Of a DNA stretch of 28,742 nucleotides, positions 1-10,364 are shown in pieces (the first letter of the stretch is position 1; each line of letters opens with the position of its first letter). This DNA comes from Acanthaster planci. Its lineage: Eukaryota > Echinodermata > Asteroidea > Valvatida > Acanthasteridae. A program made the translations under genes and the position numbers. Below the pieces are notes generated by a model that saw nothing but the letters and a program-made list of their open reading frames with translations, did no database searches and was not told where the DNA came from. The stretch lies in contig NW_019091358.1 in NCBI RefSeq assembly GCF_001949145.1, positions 1-28,742 on the forward strand. The letters run 5' to 3'.

Positions 1-762
1 TTGTGTATCTTGGGCTGGCTGAAGAATCTTGGGCTCTTTGAGTTGGATGGACGTAACTGTTGGTACAGCTGTTCTGTGATGTTCCCAGAGCGATGGAGGG
101 AGAGAAGCTTCTGTTGCAGCTTCCTCTCAATGGCTGCCGTGGGGTCTCTTCAAATTCACGGCAGCAGCCCGAATTGAGTATATCCACGACCTTGTGATCA
201 TACTCAACCTGGTCCATGACCACAGTGGCATTGCCCTTGTCAGCAAGGAAAATGTGGATGGATTTGTCTTGGCGGAGGGACTTGATGGCTGAACGGTCTT
301 CTCTAGTGGTGTTGGGCTTGGGGTTCTTGTGTTTCCGGAGGGCTTGGCTGATGTCAATGCGAATCTCATCGGCGGTGGTCTTGTCTAGGCAGCAGAGAGT
401 GGGCTCAGTGACTTAAACGATCTCTGCCCTTGGGCAGAGGCCAGGGAGTGAGCGCAAAGTTCAGGCCTAGGGCAAGAACTTTCTCCTCGCTAGAGGACAA
501 GGAGCACTTACTCATGTTGACCACGGTGTGCTTAGTAAAGGACTCCTTGGACTGAAGGTAGGAGCTGGAGCTGGACTTGCGGCTGCAGATGGGATCACGG
601 AGGCGATGTCCCGGAGGAATGGTGTCGGACTCTGCATCGTTTCAGGAAGGTCAGGTTGTTGATGCTCTTGGAACGCTTGATGGAATTTCGTTCGTAGTGC
701 TTGACCTTGGTCGTGGTGGGCTCCCCGTAGAGTGACGACAGATGGGATTTCAAGCTATTCAT
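1..762 (-). pseudogene. Penelope-like element reverse transcriptase, upstream (N-terminal) part, broken and cut by window edge
   Basis: Penelope-like elements (PLEs) are retroelements whose single ORF encodes a telomerase-related reverse transcriptase. On the minus strand, an ATG at 762-760 opens a basic stretch with HYERNSIKRSKS (about 700-660). A second piece with GLNFALTP lies near 475-445, and a third with FLADKGNATVVMD near 250-210. This is the order expected in the region upstream of the RT palm in Poseidon/Nematis-type PLEs. The pieces lie in different frames: there is a TGA at 597-595, more breaks between about 590 and 400, and a frame change near 130. The catalytic palm would lie to the left of base 1. 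The call rests on recalled family motifs; I am fairly sure of PLE and unsure of the subfamily. It differs from the second PLE at 5.7-7.6 kb. Confidence 0.75.
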
Positions 763-3264
763 GGTGACAGACGACTATAATTGTCGATATATTGGTTGTT
801 TCTCATTTCTGTTCATATATTGTGACAAAAATACATTTTTCTTTATTCTTCCCAAGTTGGCAGGAATCATTTTTTTGTGTCTGACAGGAAAGAAGTGGAA
901 CTTGTGCAATTTCAGTGATTTTTCAGTGGACAAGTCAAACATTGTTAGCTGCACAAACGTACCAAGAATGCCAACTGTTTACAGAATAATTCCATCATAA
1001 TGTGTAGAAGCCGTCCATTTTAACACTAATGCTATTTAATGTGTTGTTTCTTTTATATTCTGGTGCGATTTGTAAAGCGTACGTGTGGAAACGCTATACG
1101 TATTACATGCACAGTGTCATTGAATTTGCCCATTGTATACATGTATGTGTGCCTGACATTTAAGACACAAATTAACGGTGTACTTAAATGCATGTACATG
1201 TACTCAGTGCTTTCGTTGTCAGTGGGGTGACTTCATTTGCATGTGTGCGACACGCACTTTTAGCCTGTCAGCATACATGTACGTGTGCAGTTTTCAGCCC
1301 TGCCAAAAATCTATAAAAGGCGAGCCAGCATCACATTCAAGTGCTCTGTTCGCCTCCAGAACGGGCCCTGTGGGAAGAAGCGATCCGGCACCAGGAAGAA
1401 GCAGGAAGATGATGACGAACTAGAAAGAAGGGTTATGATGACAGGAAAACTGACAAAAAGGAGTAATGAGCCAAGTAGAGACACGAAGAGCCTGAGGAAT
1501 TGAGGTTTATAATAATTGTACCGGTGTCACATGTAGCGAAGATGGCCACGTACAGACAGTAGACTGGCTACCAGTCTTAATAGCTACACGTGCAGTTGCA
1601 GCAATAATCTTGAGGCTTAGAATAAACGGAGGGGGTATGCAGGCTGAATTCACCTCACCTGACAAAGAAGAATCACTTGAACTTGAAGGATGAGTTTGAA
1701 TGTAAATAAATTAGAAGCATAATTGAGAATTCTAGAAATATTTCTCCACTGCCTTATGAATTATCTGCCTTTGTCTGTCTTAGGGATTCCGCCTCAGAGT
1801 AAAGGTTTAGGATCAGACTTTAGGACAGACAGAGATTATTCCAACTGCCCAATTGTATTGGCTGGTTTTTTGAGAGATTTACATTTAGCAGAAAATTTAT
1901 TCGATTTCTGTTGACTGAGTGATCTTTTGTTTTCTTAAAGAAATTTTTTTTACCATCTTTTTAGGGATTGGGATAAGGAATATAACAGTTGGGTTATATT
2001 CAGGATTGATTGTTATTGGAAAGCAGAGAGTGAATAGCCAATCTCTTTTTTGAATTTGTGGAGGTCTTGAAAAAGACCGTTTGGTTTTTGTTGTTTTGCC
2101 AGGCTCAATAGGGTCATTTCCTCTTCAGGCTCTTGGTTTGTTGGGGCCAGGTCAGGGAGCTCAAGAGTTGTTGAGCTGTGCTGTGGTCACGGCCTTGGAG
2201 ATCAGCAAGTTCTTCTTGGGCATAGTATCTGGCATCCGAAAGCTTGTCGAAGAGGATGTAGGCTGGGTAAATGAGCTGTGGTACATGTATCTGAGGAACG
2301 GCGTGGTCTTAGTTGTCAGACCGCAACTGTGATGTGAAGGTGGCAGGGTTGATGTCTCAACTGCCCTGGACAGGAGTCGGATTTGACAGGTGATGTGGTT
2401 TCTGGCAGCGGTTGTGTTGTTTGTTTTGCCAGGGATTTTACCCATTTGAAATGTGTGTCAAGGAGGTGGTGAGAGGTTGACGGTGTGTTGTCGTTGGAGG
2501 GTCCAGTGTTTTCTAACTCCAGTGAGAGAACGAGTTTGTCATCACTGGAGTTATTGGTGGGTGGTGACTGTTGTCCGCAGAGTATGCTGGAGGTGGAACT
2601 TGACGGTGAGGTCAGTGGAGGTGTGCTGTTTCTTCTCTTGCTTTGGTTGATTTCTTGCTCAGCTTTGACATTTTGTTTCTTTAAAGACTCTTGCACACTC
2701 TCTCTGTGATGGCTTTTGCATTTGCACGTTTAACTTGATTTCCAGGAATTCCGATGTGAACTATTATGCATGTTATGTATAAACATGATAAACATCAATT
2801 CCATCTAGATTGGAGATATCCACTGTACCATCCACAAAATGCTGTAGTACGGGGCTCTGTTTACCAAGAGCATTCTTCAGGTTAGCCTTTATGATCTGAA
2901 ATTTAGAAAATGAACACTCAAACCATGGAAAAGGAATGGGCTAACAATGGAAACACAAAATGATGCAGATTACTGGCACATGCCCTTCCAAACTGGGGTA
3001 GATACATGTAGCTTCTATCTTTGGGGCCAATTTGGTAATGTGTTTGGATTGAAAGGGGTATTCAGTTATTCAGCAAATCTCAGCCAAAACTTTTTCCATT
3101 TGCACTATGTGAGCTATAATAAAGCCATTAAAATAAAGCAGTTATACAAGCATGACTTTGCACAGCGTCAGTCACAGTGGGAAACACCCAGCAAAACATT
3201 AAGTCACCAATTACAGGTACTGACTCTACAGAAACTGTGATGTACCTCATCAACCTTTATTATT
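763..3264. other. Mostly unassigned host-like sequence
   Basis: No gene is recognised. TACATGTA occurs at 1138-1145 and there are further ACATGTAC-type runs near 1190-1200. A TATAAAAGG string at 1312-1320 precedes an open stretch (1285-1503) rich in Lys, Arg and Asp codons, with nothing to show it is expressed. On the minus strand 2696-2161 there is Ser/Thr/Pro-rich open reading that switches frame several times. It could be an old transposon or a host relic, but I do not recognise it. Confidence 0.4.
2161..2696 (-). pseudogene. Unrecognised coding-like relic, Ser/Thr/Pro-rich, frame-broken
   Basis: The minus strand has overlapping open frames at 2696-2316 and 2445-2161. The upstream one is rich in Ser, Thr, Pro and Asn with a charged start (KKQNVKAEQEIN). 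Just downstream, short stretches in other frames also look coding-like, with acidic and Gln-rich composition, but stops interrupt them. I do not recognise a domain. The surroundings contain Penelope-like relics, so an unassigned part of a mobile element is the simplest guess. It may equally be chance open sequence of biased composition. Confidence 0.2.
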
Positions 3265-5236
3265 AGGGGGCTTACCAACAAGGCCTTACCATTCTCCTGC
3301 GTAAAGCCTGCTTTTTTACTGCAAGTCTGTCGTTGCTAAGAGGCCGGAAAGTTCATGAACTGCACGCTCGTGTGCACTGGAGAGCACACAGAGTTAATGA
3401 GCTGGCCCGGCTGGGCGCTACTGTTGCAGAGAAACTACGTCACAAGACACAGAGACATATTTACATACTGCGTTCTTTCCCCGGACTGGACGGTGTTGGA
3501 AAATATGATCGACTTGGAGATACACTTACATATTGCGTTCTTTTCATGGACAGGATGATGTTGGAACAAAATGATAGACTTGGAGAAACATTCACATATT
3601 ATGTTCTTTCCGTGGATTTTACAGTGTTGAAATGCAGTTTTGACTTAAAGAAGCATCAGCTGCGAATTTGTGCATTGGGTGTTTAGTTTTAAAATTTGCA
3701 GCGCAAATTCGGCACCAACTTACGTAAAAATCATGTTCACGTTTGCGCTGATTATTTAAGAGTTGGCAAATGTTGAACATATTTGCCCCCTGGAAAATTT
3801 TATAGGAGAAAATGCTTTATGGCATCATTATCAGTGTGAACCTGGCATTAAAGGAACCTGTATTACGGTCCATTATTCTGCCTTTCTGTGAATTCTGAGT
3901 TGTACTTCATGCAAATGCGATGTGAAGTAAAACAACTTCACAAAACCTTTGGCGCAAAATTGTGCCCTTATTATTTAGCATATGAGTAGATCACTTGAAT
4001 GCAAATGGTTTCCAAACATGCATAATGTATGTCAAGGTATGAGGTGCATCCTGGATGATCAGTCACGTTCACATGACTTGGACATTTTCATTTTCTTCAA
4101 GGGAGGTATGAAACCCTATTTCTACATAAACAACGTTGGAAAGCTTATAATGAATAAAGTGTTTTAAATTACTTTGCACAGAACGTACAGTAATTATTAC
4201 TTTATGCAAACAAAACTTGTTCATTTCACAAACTTTTATGCATTAAAAATGAAATACAGAAAACAATAAATGATCCCTATTTTGGTGAATGAACTCAACT
4301 TTTGATGGCAGAGGAGTTACAGGGAACAGTTTGGAATCACACATTACAAAATGAAACACAGATTTGTATTAAAATAAAATCTCTGGCAAGTAAACAAGAC
4401 TCTTCCATGGTGTGTACATTCATTGCAAATCCTTTTTTTATCCCACAGACATGCATAAAAATGCAACAATCTCAAAGCTTAAAGCACAGATGCATGGCCC
4501 CGCTGATGAATAAATACAGTATATCTTCAAGCAAGAAGGATCATGTTTGTGCCAGATCGGACTAGTCATGGCTGTGATGCACTGGCACTTGGCCCACATG
4601 ACTCAACTAGTCCATACCATGGAGAAAAGAGACAAGGTAGTGGTCGCTCACGACTGTCACGTTGTGTAGTGTGTGCAAACCGACTAGTCTAGCTCGGTGT
4701 GAACAAACTTTACATGGCCAGCGTGTGGTTGCTCTGAACAGGCGATCGCAAATGCATGTTATGTACACCTAGTGCAGTGCTGCGCTGCATCTCTGCAGGG
4801 CCTGGCAGGTACTCCAGCCACTGTGCAGTTTTGGGCACGTACATTCAACTAGTTGCATGGGCCTACTGTCATCACTGAAACACCCAATTTTTGATGTCAG
4901 GAGTTCCAAATTCAAATTGTAGCATAATGGCCAACCATGAATGAACATGTCGTTCCGATTGCGGTTTGGTGGGGCTCTCCGGTACACACAGGTCTTTGAT
5001 CAGCTGTTCCGATCGCGGACTTTCCAGTTGACATTGATATTTAAATGGCCTGACCTAAATTTGCGCAGGGTGTTCTGAACGCGGAGCAAATGGAATATTC
5101 ATGTTTGTAGATTAACATACACCGTTCTTGCTGCATACGGTCGTTGTTGTCAAGTGCCCTTTTGTTAAAAAAAAGTTTGCGGACTCCAGCAGACTTCCCC
5201 GGGGAAGAACGGTAAGGCCTCACTGCTAAGCCCCCT
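3265..5236. mobile_element. Non-autonomous DNA transposon with ~33-bp terminal inverted repeats
   Basis: The left end (3265 rightwards) begins AGGGGGCTTACCAACAAGG. The right end, read on the minus strand from 5236, begins AGGGGGCTTAGCAGTGAGG. By eye about 27 of the first 33 positions agree, including a shared block AGGCCTTACC at positions 17-26. Total length is 1972 bp and I see no transposase ORF, so it would have to be mobilised in trans. If the terminus is taken as GGGGGCTTA, the flanking triplets are TTA on the left and TCA on the right. That is close to the TWA target duplication of PIF/Harbinger elements but not exact. The superfamily is therefore uncertain. The interior holds a 66-bp tandem repeat (3457-3640) and otherwise AT-rich sequence. 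Confidence 0.6.
3457..3640 (+). repeat. 66-bp tandem repeat, about 2.8 copies
   Basis: Three imperfect copies start near 3457, 3522 and 3588. Each contains ACATA(T/C)T.C(G/A)TTCTTTCC-like sequence, then GGA..GG.TG.TGTTGGAA, and the first two end in GACTTGGAGA. The unit length is divisible by three, so an open frame (3333-3686) runs through all copies. I take that frame as a by-product of the repeat, not a gene. It lies inside the inverted-repeat transposon near its left end. Confidence 0.75.
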
Positions 5237-5684
5237 CAATGTAAAACAGATAACTTTCATAAAGTCTCGAAAGTGGGCATTCCTGACGATGGACGTGGCA
5301 AAAAAATCCAACCATCAAGTTCTTGATGATTGCCTGGTTTATTGCTCTCTGTCGAGGATGCTTGACATTGTATAACTGCATAGTCTGCTGGTCAGATGGA
5401 TTTCCCACCCCAGGGGTGACACTGACAAATGCAGTAATCCCTTGCTGTTTGTATGGATGAGGAAGTGATGGCTCTATCCCATTCAGAGATGCGCTGTCTT
5501 ATAGATTGATGTGGGAATACACTTGGATAAAAGCAACTGTTTATTTGAAGGTTTATTTTTGTCTGATTGATTTCCACATAGAGACTAAAATGGAGTCTCG
5601 AGAGGGCAAAAATAATGGGGAGGAACTGACTTATATAAAATTGGTGCCATGGTTACCGAAGCAGTGAGTTGGGTAGGGGTATTT

Positions 5685-5760
5685 TACCTGATACTAGTGA
5701 GAATGCATTTTCATCCCTTCAGGGACTCATCAGTCGCACGATTCCTGAGGAATCCAGGTA
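5685..5760 (-). ncRNA. Hammerhead ribozyme motif (type I-like, minimal stem III) downstream of Penelope-like RT
   Basis: On the minus strand the conserved core CTGATGA (5733-5727) is followed by stem II (GTCCC, loop TGAA, GGGAT), then GAAA (5712-5709). Next come the self-complementary hexamer ATGCAT (5708-5703) and TC (5702-5701). Cleavage is predicted between 5701 and 5700. The outer arms TACCTG (5760-5755) and CAGGTA (5690-5685) are perfectly complementary and would close stem I. A small hairpin (GATTCC, loop TCA, GGAATC) sits inside the 5' arm. Hammerheads in the long-repeat ends of Penelope-like elements are established knowledge; there a very short stem III favours dimer action, which the palindrome fits. 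It is on the same strand as the RT and about 170 nt beyond its end. The core-proximal base pairs of stem I are imperfect, so activity is unproven. Confidence 0.75.
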
Positions 5761-5930
5761 TGGTTTTACTGAGTGAGTGGCACTCACAAGACGGGAAATT
5801 TGGGTAGCCGTCTGTATGGGATATGATATTAACAACACAATTTAGTTGGATGGGTTTTGTTCATCCAATAAGGAAACTAGGATATCAAGGGTGTCATCAT
5901 GTTCTTCAGGTGTAGAGGACTGGTTGTTTT

Positions 5931-7620
5931 CTACATGGCTGAGTTTGGCTCTGACAAGTTTTTTTGGATGTTGTTGGCGCTTTTGTAAGCAACAAGTGGA
6001 GGTTTAGGGAAAATCTCTCTGAGGCGTGGGTTGCTTGAAATAAGGTGACAATGTTCCAGAAGAGTATTTCTGACATCCTTGTAATTCACTCGTTGATTGT
6101 GTGTAGTGGTAAAGATGAGGTAAGTTCTTTCTTTGCCTTCACGTTTTGTTCTGTGTGAATTAAAGATTTCCATTGTTGGAAATGAATAGATTGCATCGAC
6201 TTCAGAAATTTGGCTTGGGTATAGCCTTGAGTTAGAAGTTTTTCTTGAAACTTTTCACATTTATTAGAAAGTCATCCTTATTATTTGTATTTCTGGCATA
6301 TCTCAGGATTTCACCTTTGATAAAGCCGTGGAATACGTGTTGTGGATGGGATGAAGTTCTTTAAGTATTGGAATGTTTCCATTGGTTTCATGAATACTTT
6401 AGTATCCAGGGTACCAGCTTTGCGGAAATGCGGACCTTTGAATATGGTAAGGTCCGGGTAGGTGATGGAAGATTTAGATGCCTCAAAAGTAAATTTGAGG
6501 GAGTTGAGGGAATTTGATGCAGTTGGTTCAGATGGTGGACAATTTGGATGAAGGAATCAAGATGGACCTTGTAGATGATGAGTATGTCATCTCTGAATCT
6601 TGCCCTCAAAAGGATTTGATCCATGAGGGCTGAGATTTCCAAGTCACGTAGTGCTACACGTACATGTATATCGCAAATTTCTGGACTCGCTACTGAACCC
6701 ATTTCACATCCAATTTTCTGTTTGAAGGAACTTCCTCCAAACTGAAAATAACTGCAACCTAGAACAAGTTCCAGGAGAGTACAGATATACATGTATGTGG
6801 ATCGGGGTTTGGGAATGGCGTAGCTGAAATTGGTTGTATCATAGGCCTTGCATACCGGTTCGATAGCTTGTGCTTGGTGAATGTTGGTATACATGGAGAC
6901 AATGTCAATGCTTGCTAGGATTGAGTTTTGGGGACAGTTTTCCTTTTCTAGATTCCGCTGGATGTCCGTTGTATCATGGACATATGTTTTTTTGGCGGTT
7001 ACTATTGGAAGGAGGAAATACTCCACATGCTCAGAGATTTTGGTTGTTGGGCTTGTGCAACCGCTGATGATAGGCCTGCCAACAAAGGGTTCACCCAGTG
7101 GGGATGTTTTGTGTTTTTTGGGACGAAAATACATGGTGGGCAGGAGATGGGTTGTCCAAGCAGGTCAAGGTAAGCAAAGGTGTGTTTGTCTATGTGCTTG
7201 CTTTTCAGCATGTTGGTTCAGACATTGTGAACTTTGAGGGAGGTTTCATGGCTGAAATCCTGTTTACTTTTTCATAGTGGTGGGAGTCAAGATGTTTGAA
7301 ACCGACTTTTAGGTAGTCCTCTCATTTCATGATGCAAATGCCACGGCCTTTGTCATAGGGTTTGATGACAACAGATGGGTTGAGTTTGGAAATAGCTGCC
7401 TATTTGGCTTTGGACATGTTGGTTCAAGTGTTTCTCATACGGATGTGAGCTACATGTAGTTTCATCTTGGTGGCTTCCAAATACACTAGTTCTCAAGAGT
7501 TGAATTTTAAGTGGATTTGGGGTGCCATGTGGATGAAGATTTGAAAGGCCTGTCTTTCAGAACTTTGTTATACATCAGGAATGCAGTTCTCATTTGTTTT
7601 TGATATTTATTAATATCATG
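5931..7620 (-). pseudogene. Penelope-like element reverse transcriptase, broken
   Basis: This is a telomerase-related retroelement RT. The longest intact piece (7134-6388) contains, in order, PFVGRPIISGC, the motif A aspartate in ASIDIVSMYTNI (about 6906), IGCEMGSVASP, and RFRDDILIIY (about 6595-6565). In the last one FRDD stands where the family usually has YxDD; both Asp residues are kept. Upstream, NPSVVIKPYDKGRG (about 7390-7345) and weaker matching to about 7620 continue the N-terminal part through stops. Downstream the frame shifts near 6500 and again after about 6270. A last intact piece (6173-5931) contains NPRLREIFPKPPLVAY, typical of the RT C-terminus. I see no GIY-YIG endonuclease after it. 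A hammerhead motif follows on the same strand. Confidence 0.85.
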
Positions 7621-8759
7621 GAGAAGAGAGAGACAATTGGGTTTAGCCGGGGTCACTAAAATTGGCTTTTGAACTCCCCATTATTACAGATATAAAGTAG
7701 CACTTATAGTAGTAGCACTTACATATACCAGACAAAACATAATGGCTAAATATTAGAAAATAATTAAAAAGAACACTTACAGTATATACTGGCTCATGAG
7801 GTCTTACAGCACACTGAAACTTGTCACAGCCTGCCCTTCCTCTTTAAACTTTTCTCCTGAAAATTTGGGGCAGCAAATCGCTCTCCCAACTTATGGCTAC
7901 CGTCAACACTGGATTTCCAATCCACATTAACAAGGTTGAAAGCTTAATAAAATTCTGGCTTCAGAGCTGTCGCTCAAACGTATGCTATCGCACCACAGGC
8001 CTGTCAGTGTGTGTCACACAGAAACACACCCCAGTATTTAAGGCTACCACTGCTGGACAACGCCTCAGTGAGCAGGCACTATAAGACACTATTCAGGTCC
8101 CCATGCCTGGTGTGTACCCATGCGGGTGTGAACCATACAGGACCGCACCTTACTTTGCATAAAAGGGCATATATAAGGAAATTTGGCCAACTTGGCAACA
8201 TACAGTTTGTGTCTTTAAATTAATCAAACACTTGGCGTAAAATATCACTGACTTGTGACAAACACGTACACATAATGCCCACTGAGACGTCGAGAGCATG
8301 ATACGAATGAACAAATGTGTCCTATATAGTACTTCTGTGTGTAAAATATGTTAATGCAAACAATGAATCTCCTTTCCATCTCCGTCCACAAGCAACTTCG
8401 ATGTGAACAAAATTTTTTTCTACACTGTTTCCCCAAAGTTTGTTTTAGGAGTTAAAAGTCCATAAGTCCAAAGTCCATAAGACAGTAATGGAGCACCTCC
8501 CCTTTCACTCCCTTTCACCCCTTTCCACCACTTTCCACCACCCGCGCCGGGGTTTCCCACTTCACTCACCTTGACATTTTGGCCCCGGCGTACTTTTTTT
8601 GTCAACAACTCGCGACGTGCGCCTGCCTGCACCGACCTCGCACAAACAACCTAGACCTTTGACCCCGTGACTCTCAAACAAAAAAGGGGATTTCCCTCGC
8701 TTTTCCTGCCTGAACTCGTGACATCTCACAGTTTACAACCACCTTAAATAAACGGACTA
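7621..8759. other. Unassigned spacer between the Penelope-like element and the viral block
   Basis: No gene recognised. Minus-strand 8632-8420 and plus-strand 7893-8223 are open but look like chance frames. A pyrimidine/purine-biased stretch (CACTCCCTTTCACCCCTTTCC and similar, about 8500-8540) lies here. Where host DNA ends and viral DNA begins is not visible; it is somewhere between about 8640 and 8776. Confidence 0.4.
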
Positions 8760-8775
8760 TATATAAAAATAACAA

Positions 8776-8787
8776 TATATATAAAAC
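8776..8787 (+). promoter_or_regulatory. TATA-like motif abutting ATG 8788
   Basis: TATATATAAAAC lies directly before ATG 8788-8790. It is one of six such motifs in the block. Position relative to the start codon is the evidence; transcription start is unknown. Confidence 0.5.
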
Positions 8788-9409
8788 ATGTCAAGTCAAG
8801 TTGTTAGAAAAAATGAGGAAAATAAAAAGAATCTATATAAAAGGATATGGTAGACCATAAATCAAACGTTAATTGTTATTTCTGCAAATTCTGCAAAGAC
8901 ACGAGAAATTCGATCGATTCAGTAGATTTGTACGATTGCTTTCGTTGTTTAAATTCTGACTGTTTGTTTCAATGTACAATTGTAAAGAATGCCATGAATG
9001 CCACAAATGTAACGACTGCGCCAGATGTAATAACTGCTCCACTTGCGACAATTTCGGTAGATGTATAAATTGCGTGGCTTGTTTTAATTCATACTACTGC
9101 CAAAATTCAAATACCTTGGACAGTTGCGGGGACTGTTATGAATGCAGCAATTGTATCGAATGTTTTGGTTGTACATATTGCAACTGCTGCATAAATTGTG
9201 TCGAGTTGGAAGGAGTGGATCACATAGTGCTCGTAGACGGTAAGCATAAAAAGCTGAGGCACGCGCTAAAAAACGAGCCACTGCCCGATTCAGCGACTAA
9301 ACTCGACTCGGATTTATACGAAATTGGGCTAATTATTGAATACGACATTGCCATTGAACATTTAATTAAAGTAGAAATCCCACCCGAATTAATAGACGCA
9401 GCTGAATAA
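8788..9409 (+). pseudogene. Cysteine-array protein, frame-broken
   Basis: The reading has three pieces. One runs from ATG 8788 and stops at TAG 8851. One is open from 8847 (with its own TATATAAAAGGAT motif before an ATG), containing NCYFCKFC and DCFRC. A third is open from 8972 to TAA 9407-9409. In the third piece, counting from its first codon, 21 cysteines stand at residues 4, 7, 10, 13, 16, 19, 22, 25, 31, 34, 37, 43, 52, 55, 58, 61, 64, 67, 70, 73 and 76. Every interval is a multiple of three; one extra Cys at 72 is out of register. A Cys-free, acidic tail of about 70 residues follows. The register suggests a regular coiled (beta-solenoid-like) or metal-loaded fold. The short first piece may be a separate peptide or the true N-terminus. 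The family is not recognised. The next gene starts 2 nt after the stop. Confidence 0.7.
8834..8846 (+). promoter_or_regulatory. TATA-like motif abutting ATG 8847
   Basis: TATATAAAAGGAT precedes ATG 8847 and gives an alternative start for the cysteine-array gene. The spacing matches the other motifs of the block. Confidence 0.45.
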
Positions 9410-9411
9410 AA

Positions 9412-10225
9412 ATGAGAAAGATATATGACAAAGCCGGGAAAATCAGAATCATGTCAACCCAAGTATATATCGTTTCAGATGACCACGAGTGTCTCAATGC
9501 CGACAACTGTCACCCCAACGTCACCTATGGCCCTTTTGACCCGAGTAAATTAATCATTTCAAAGCCCATGATTAATAAAGAAGGCACCCACGTGAGTCAA
9601 TGCAGTTCCCCCATTTTTTACCGTCACATCGGTAAAAATAAACACCTGTTGATTATGACGATAGAACCCTGTTACGGCATAAACCTGCTTTATAAATATG
9701 GCACTCGAGATAAAACGCCAGAAAATTTAGTGGGTCGGCAAATTTGCTATCAAATAGAACAACCTACGACAAACATACTCGATCACATAAATTTGGCCGT
9801 TTATAGGTTTATCGAATCTCAAGAGTCTAATCTCCTGTCTAATACCGTAAACGCCTACAAAGCCAGTCGCGATATAGATGAATTGAACAAGAACGACTAT
9901 GTAGTTAAACCACCTTATATGGCTTAAAACCAAATGTACGTTAAAATAGATTTCTCTATTTGATCACCAAAAAAAACCCATTGACTCGTCAAATATCAAT
10001 AAATTTATCAATAAGAGATGCGACGCGCAATCATTTATTTGTCCAAAAGATGTATACTACGGTACCCATGGTTCACTGTCTTGCGGCGCTAGCGTTAGGT
10101 ATAGAATGACAGCGGCAATGTTGAAAATTAGAAACGACGCACTAATTTCAAATAAGTCGGCGTTGCAAGCATTTAGCATATCTGAATCTCTCATGAAATT
10201 AAAAGTCGATTTAACCTCGGTTTAG
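9412..10225 (+). pseudogene. Unrecognised viral gene, one in-frame stop and one frameshift
   Basis: ATG 9412 lies 2 nt after the preceding stop. The first 171 codons are intact to TAA 9925-9927 and include PFDPSKLIISKP and a Cys/His-containing early part (SDDHECLNADNCHP). The same frame continues past the TAA for 11 codons to TGA 9961-9963. A second frame, open from about 9962 to TAG 10223-10225, then carries coding-like sequence (RCDAQSFICPKDVYYGTH, SCGASVRYRM) of similar style. I read the two as one gene of about 270 codons, because no promoter-like motif precedes the second part and it follows directly. The layout vaguely recalls a conserved uncharacterised protein of large DNA viruses, but I cannot support a name. 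Alternatively there are two small genes, the second starting at ATG 9934. Confidence 0.6.
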
Positions 10226-10291
10226 TACATCTGAATTTGAATCTCTCATGTAAATAAAAGTTGATTAAATTATGAATCAATTAAACCTCGG
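10178..10291 (+). repeat. Imperfect tandem duplication of a gene 3' end
   Basis: The segment GAATCTCTCATG...AAATTAAAAGTCGATTTAACCTCGG (about 10182-10222) is followed by a second, longer version. That version runs from about 10230 to 10291 and ends again in TTAAACCTCGGTT. The first copy is the last coding part of the gene ending at 10225; the second is non-coding. Confidence 0.6.
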
Positions 10292-10353
10292 TTATTCTTC
10301 GGAATAACTGGGGTTGTTTTCATGTCACTCGTTCCTAAAATAAATAAACAACA

Positions 10354-10364
10354 TATAAATAACA
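10354..10364 (+). promoter_or_regulatory. TATA-like motif abutting ATG 10365
   Basis: TATAAATAACA stands directly before the start codon of the TFIIB-like gene, in the same arrangement as the other block promoters. Confidence 0.5.

Noticed and set aside
1285-1503. Basic/acidic 72-codon frame near a TATAAAAGG string
   Set aside because: No homology recognised and no splice or expression signal; could be chance.
6870-7237. Three overlapping plus-strand open frames
   Set aside because: They are antisense shadows of the Penelope-like reverse transcriptase, whose motifs read clearly on the minus strand.
8420-8632. 70-codon minus-strand open frame, Gly/Lys-rich
   Set aside because: Composition follows the pyrimidine-rich plus strand; no start-site motif like those of the viral block, no recognisable domain.
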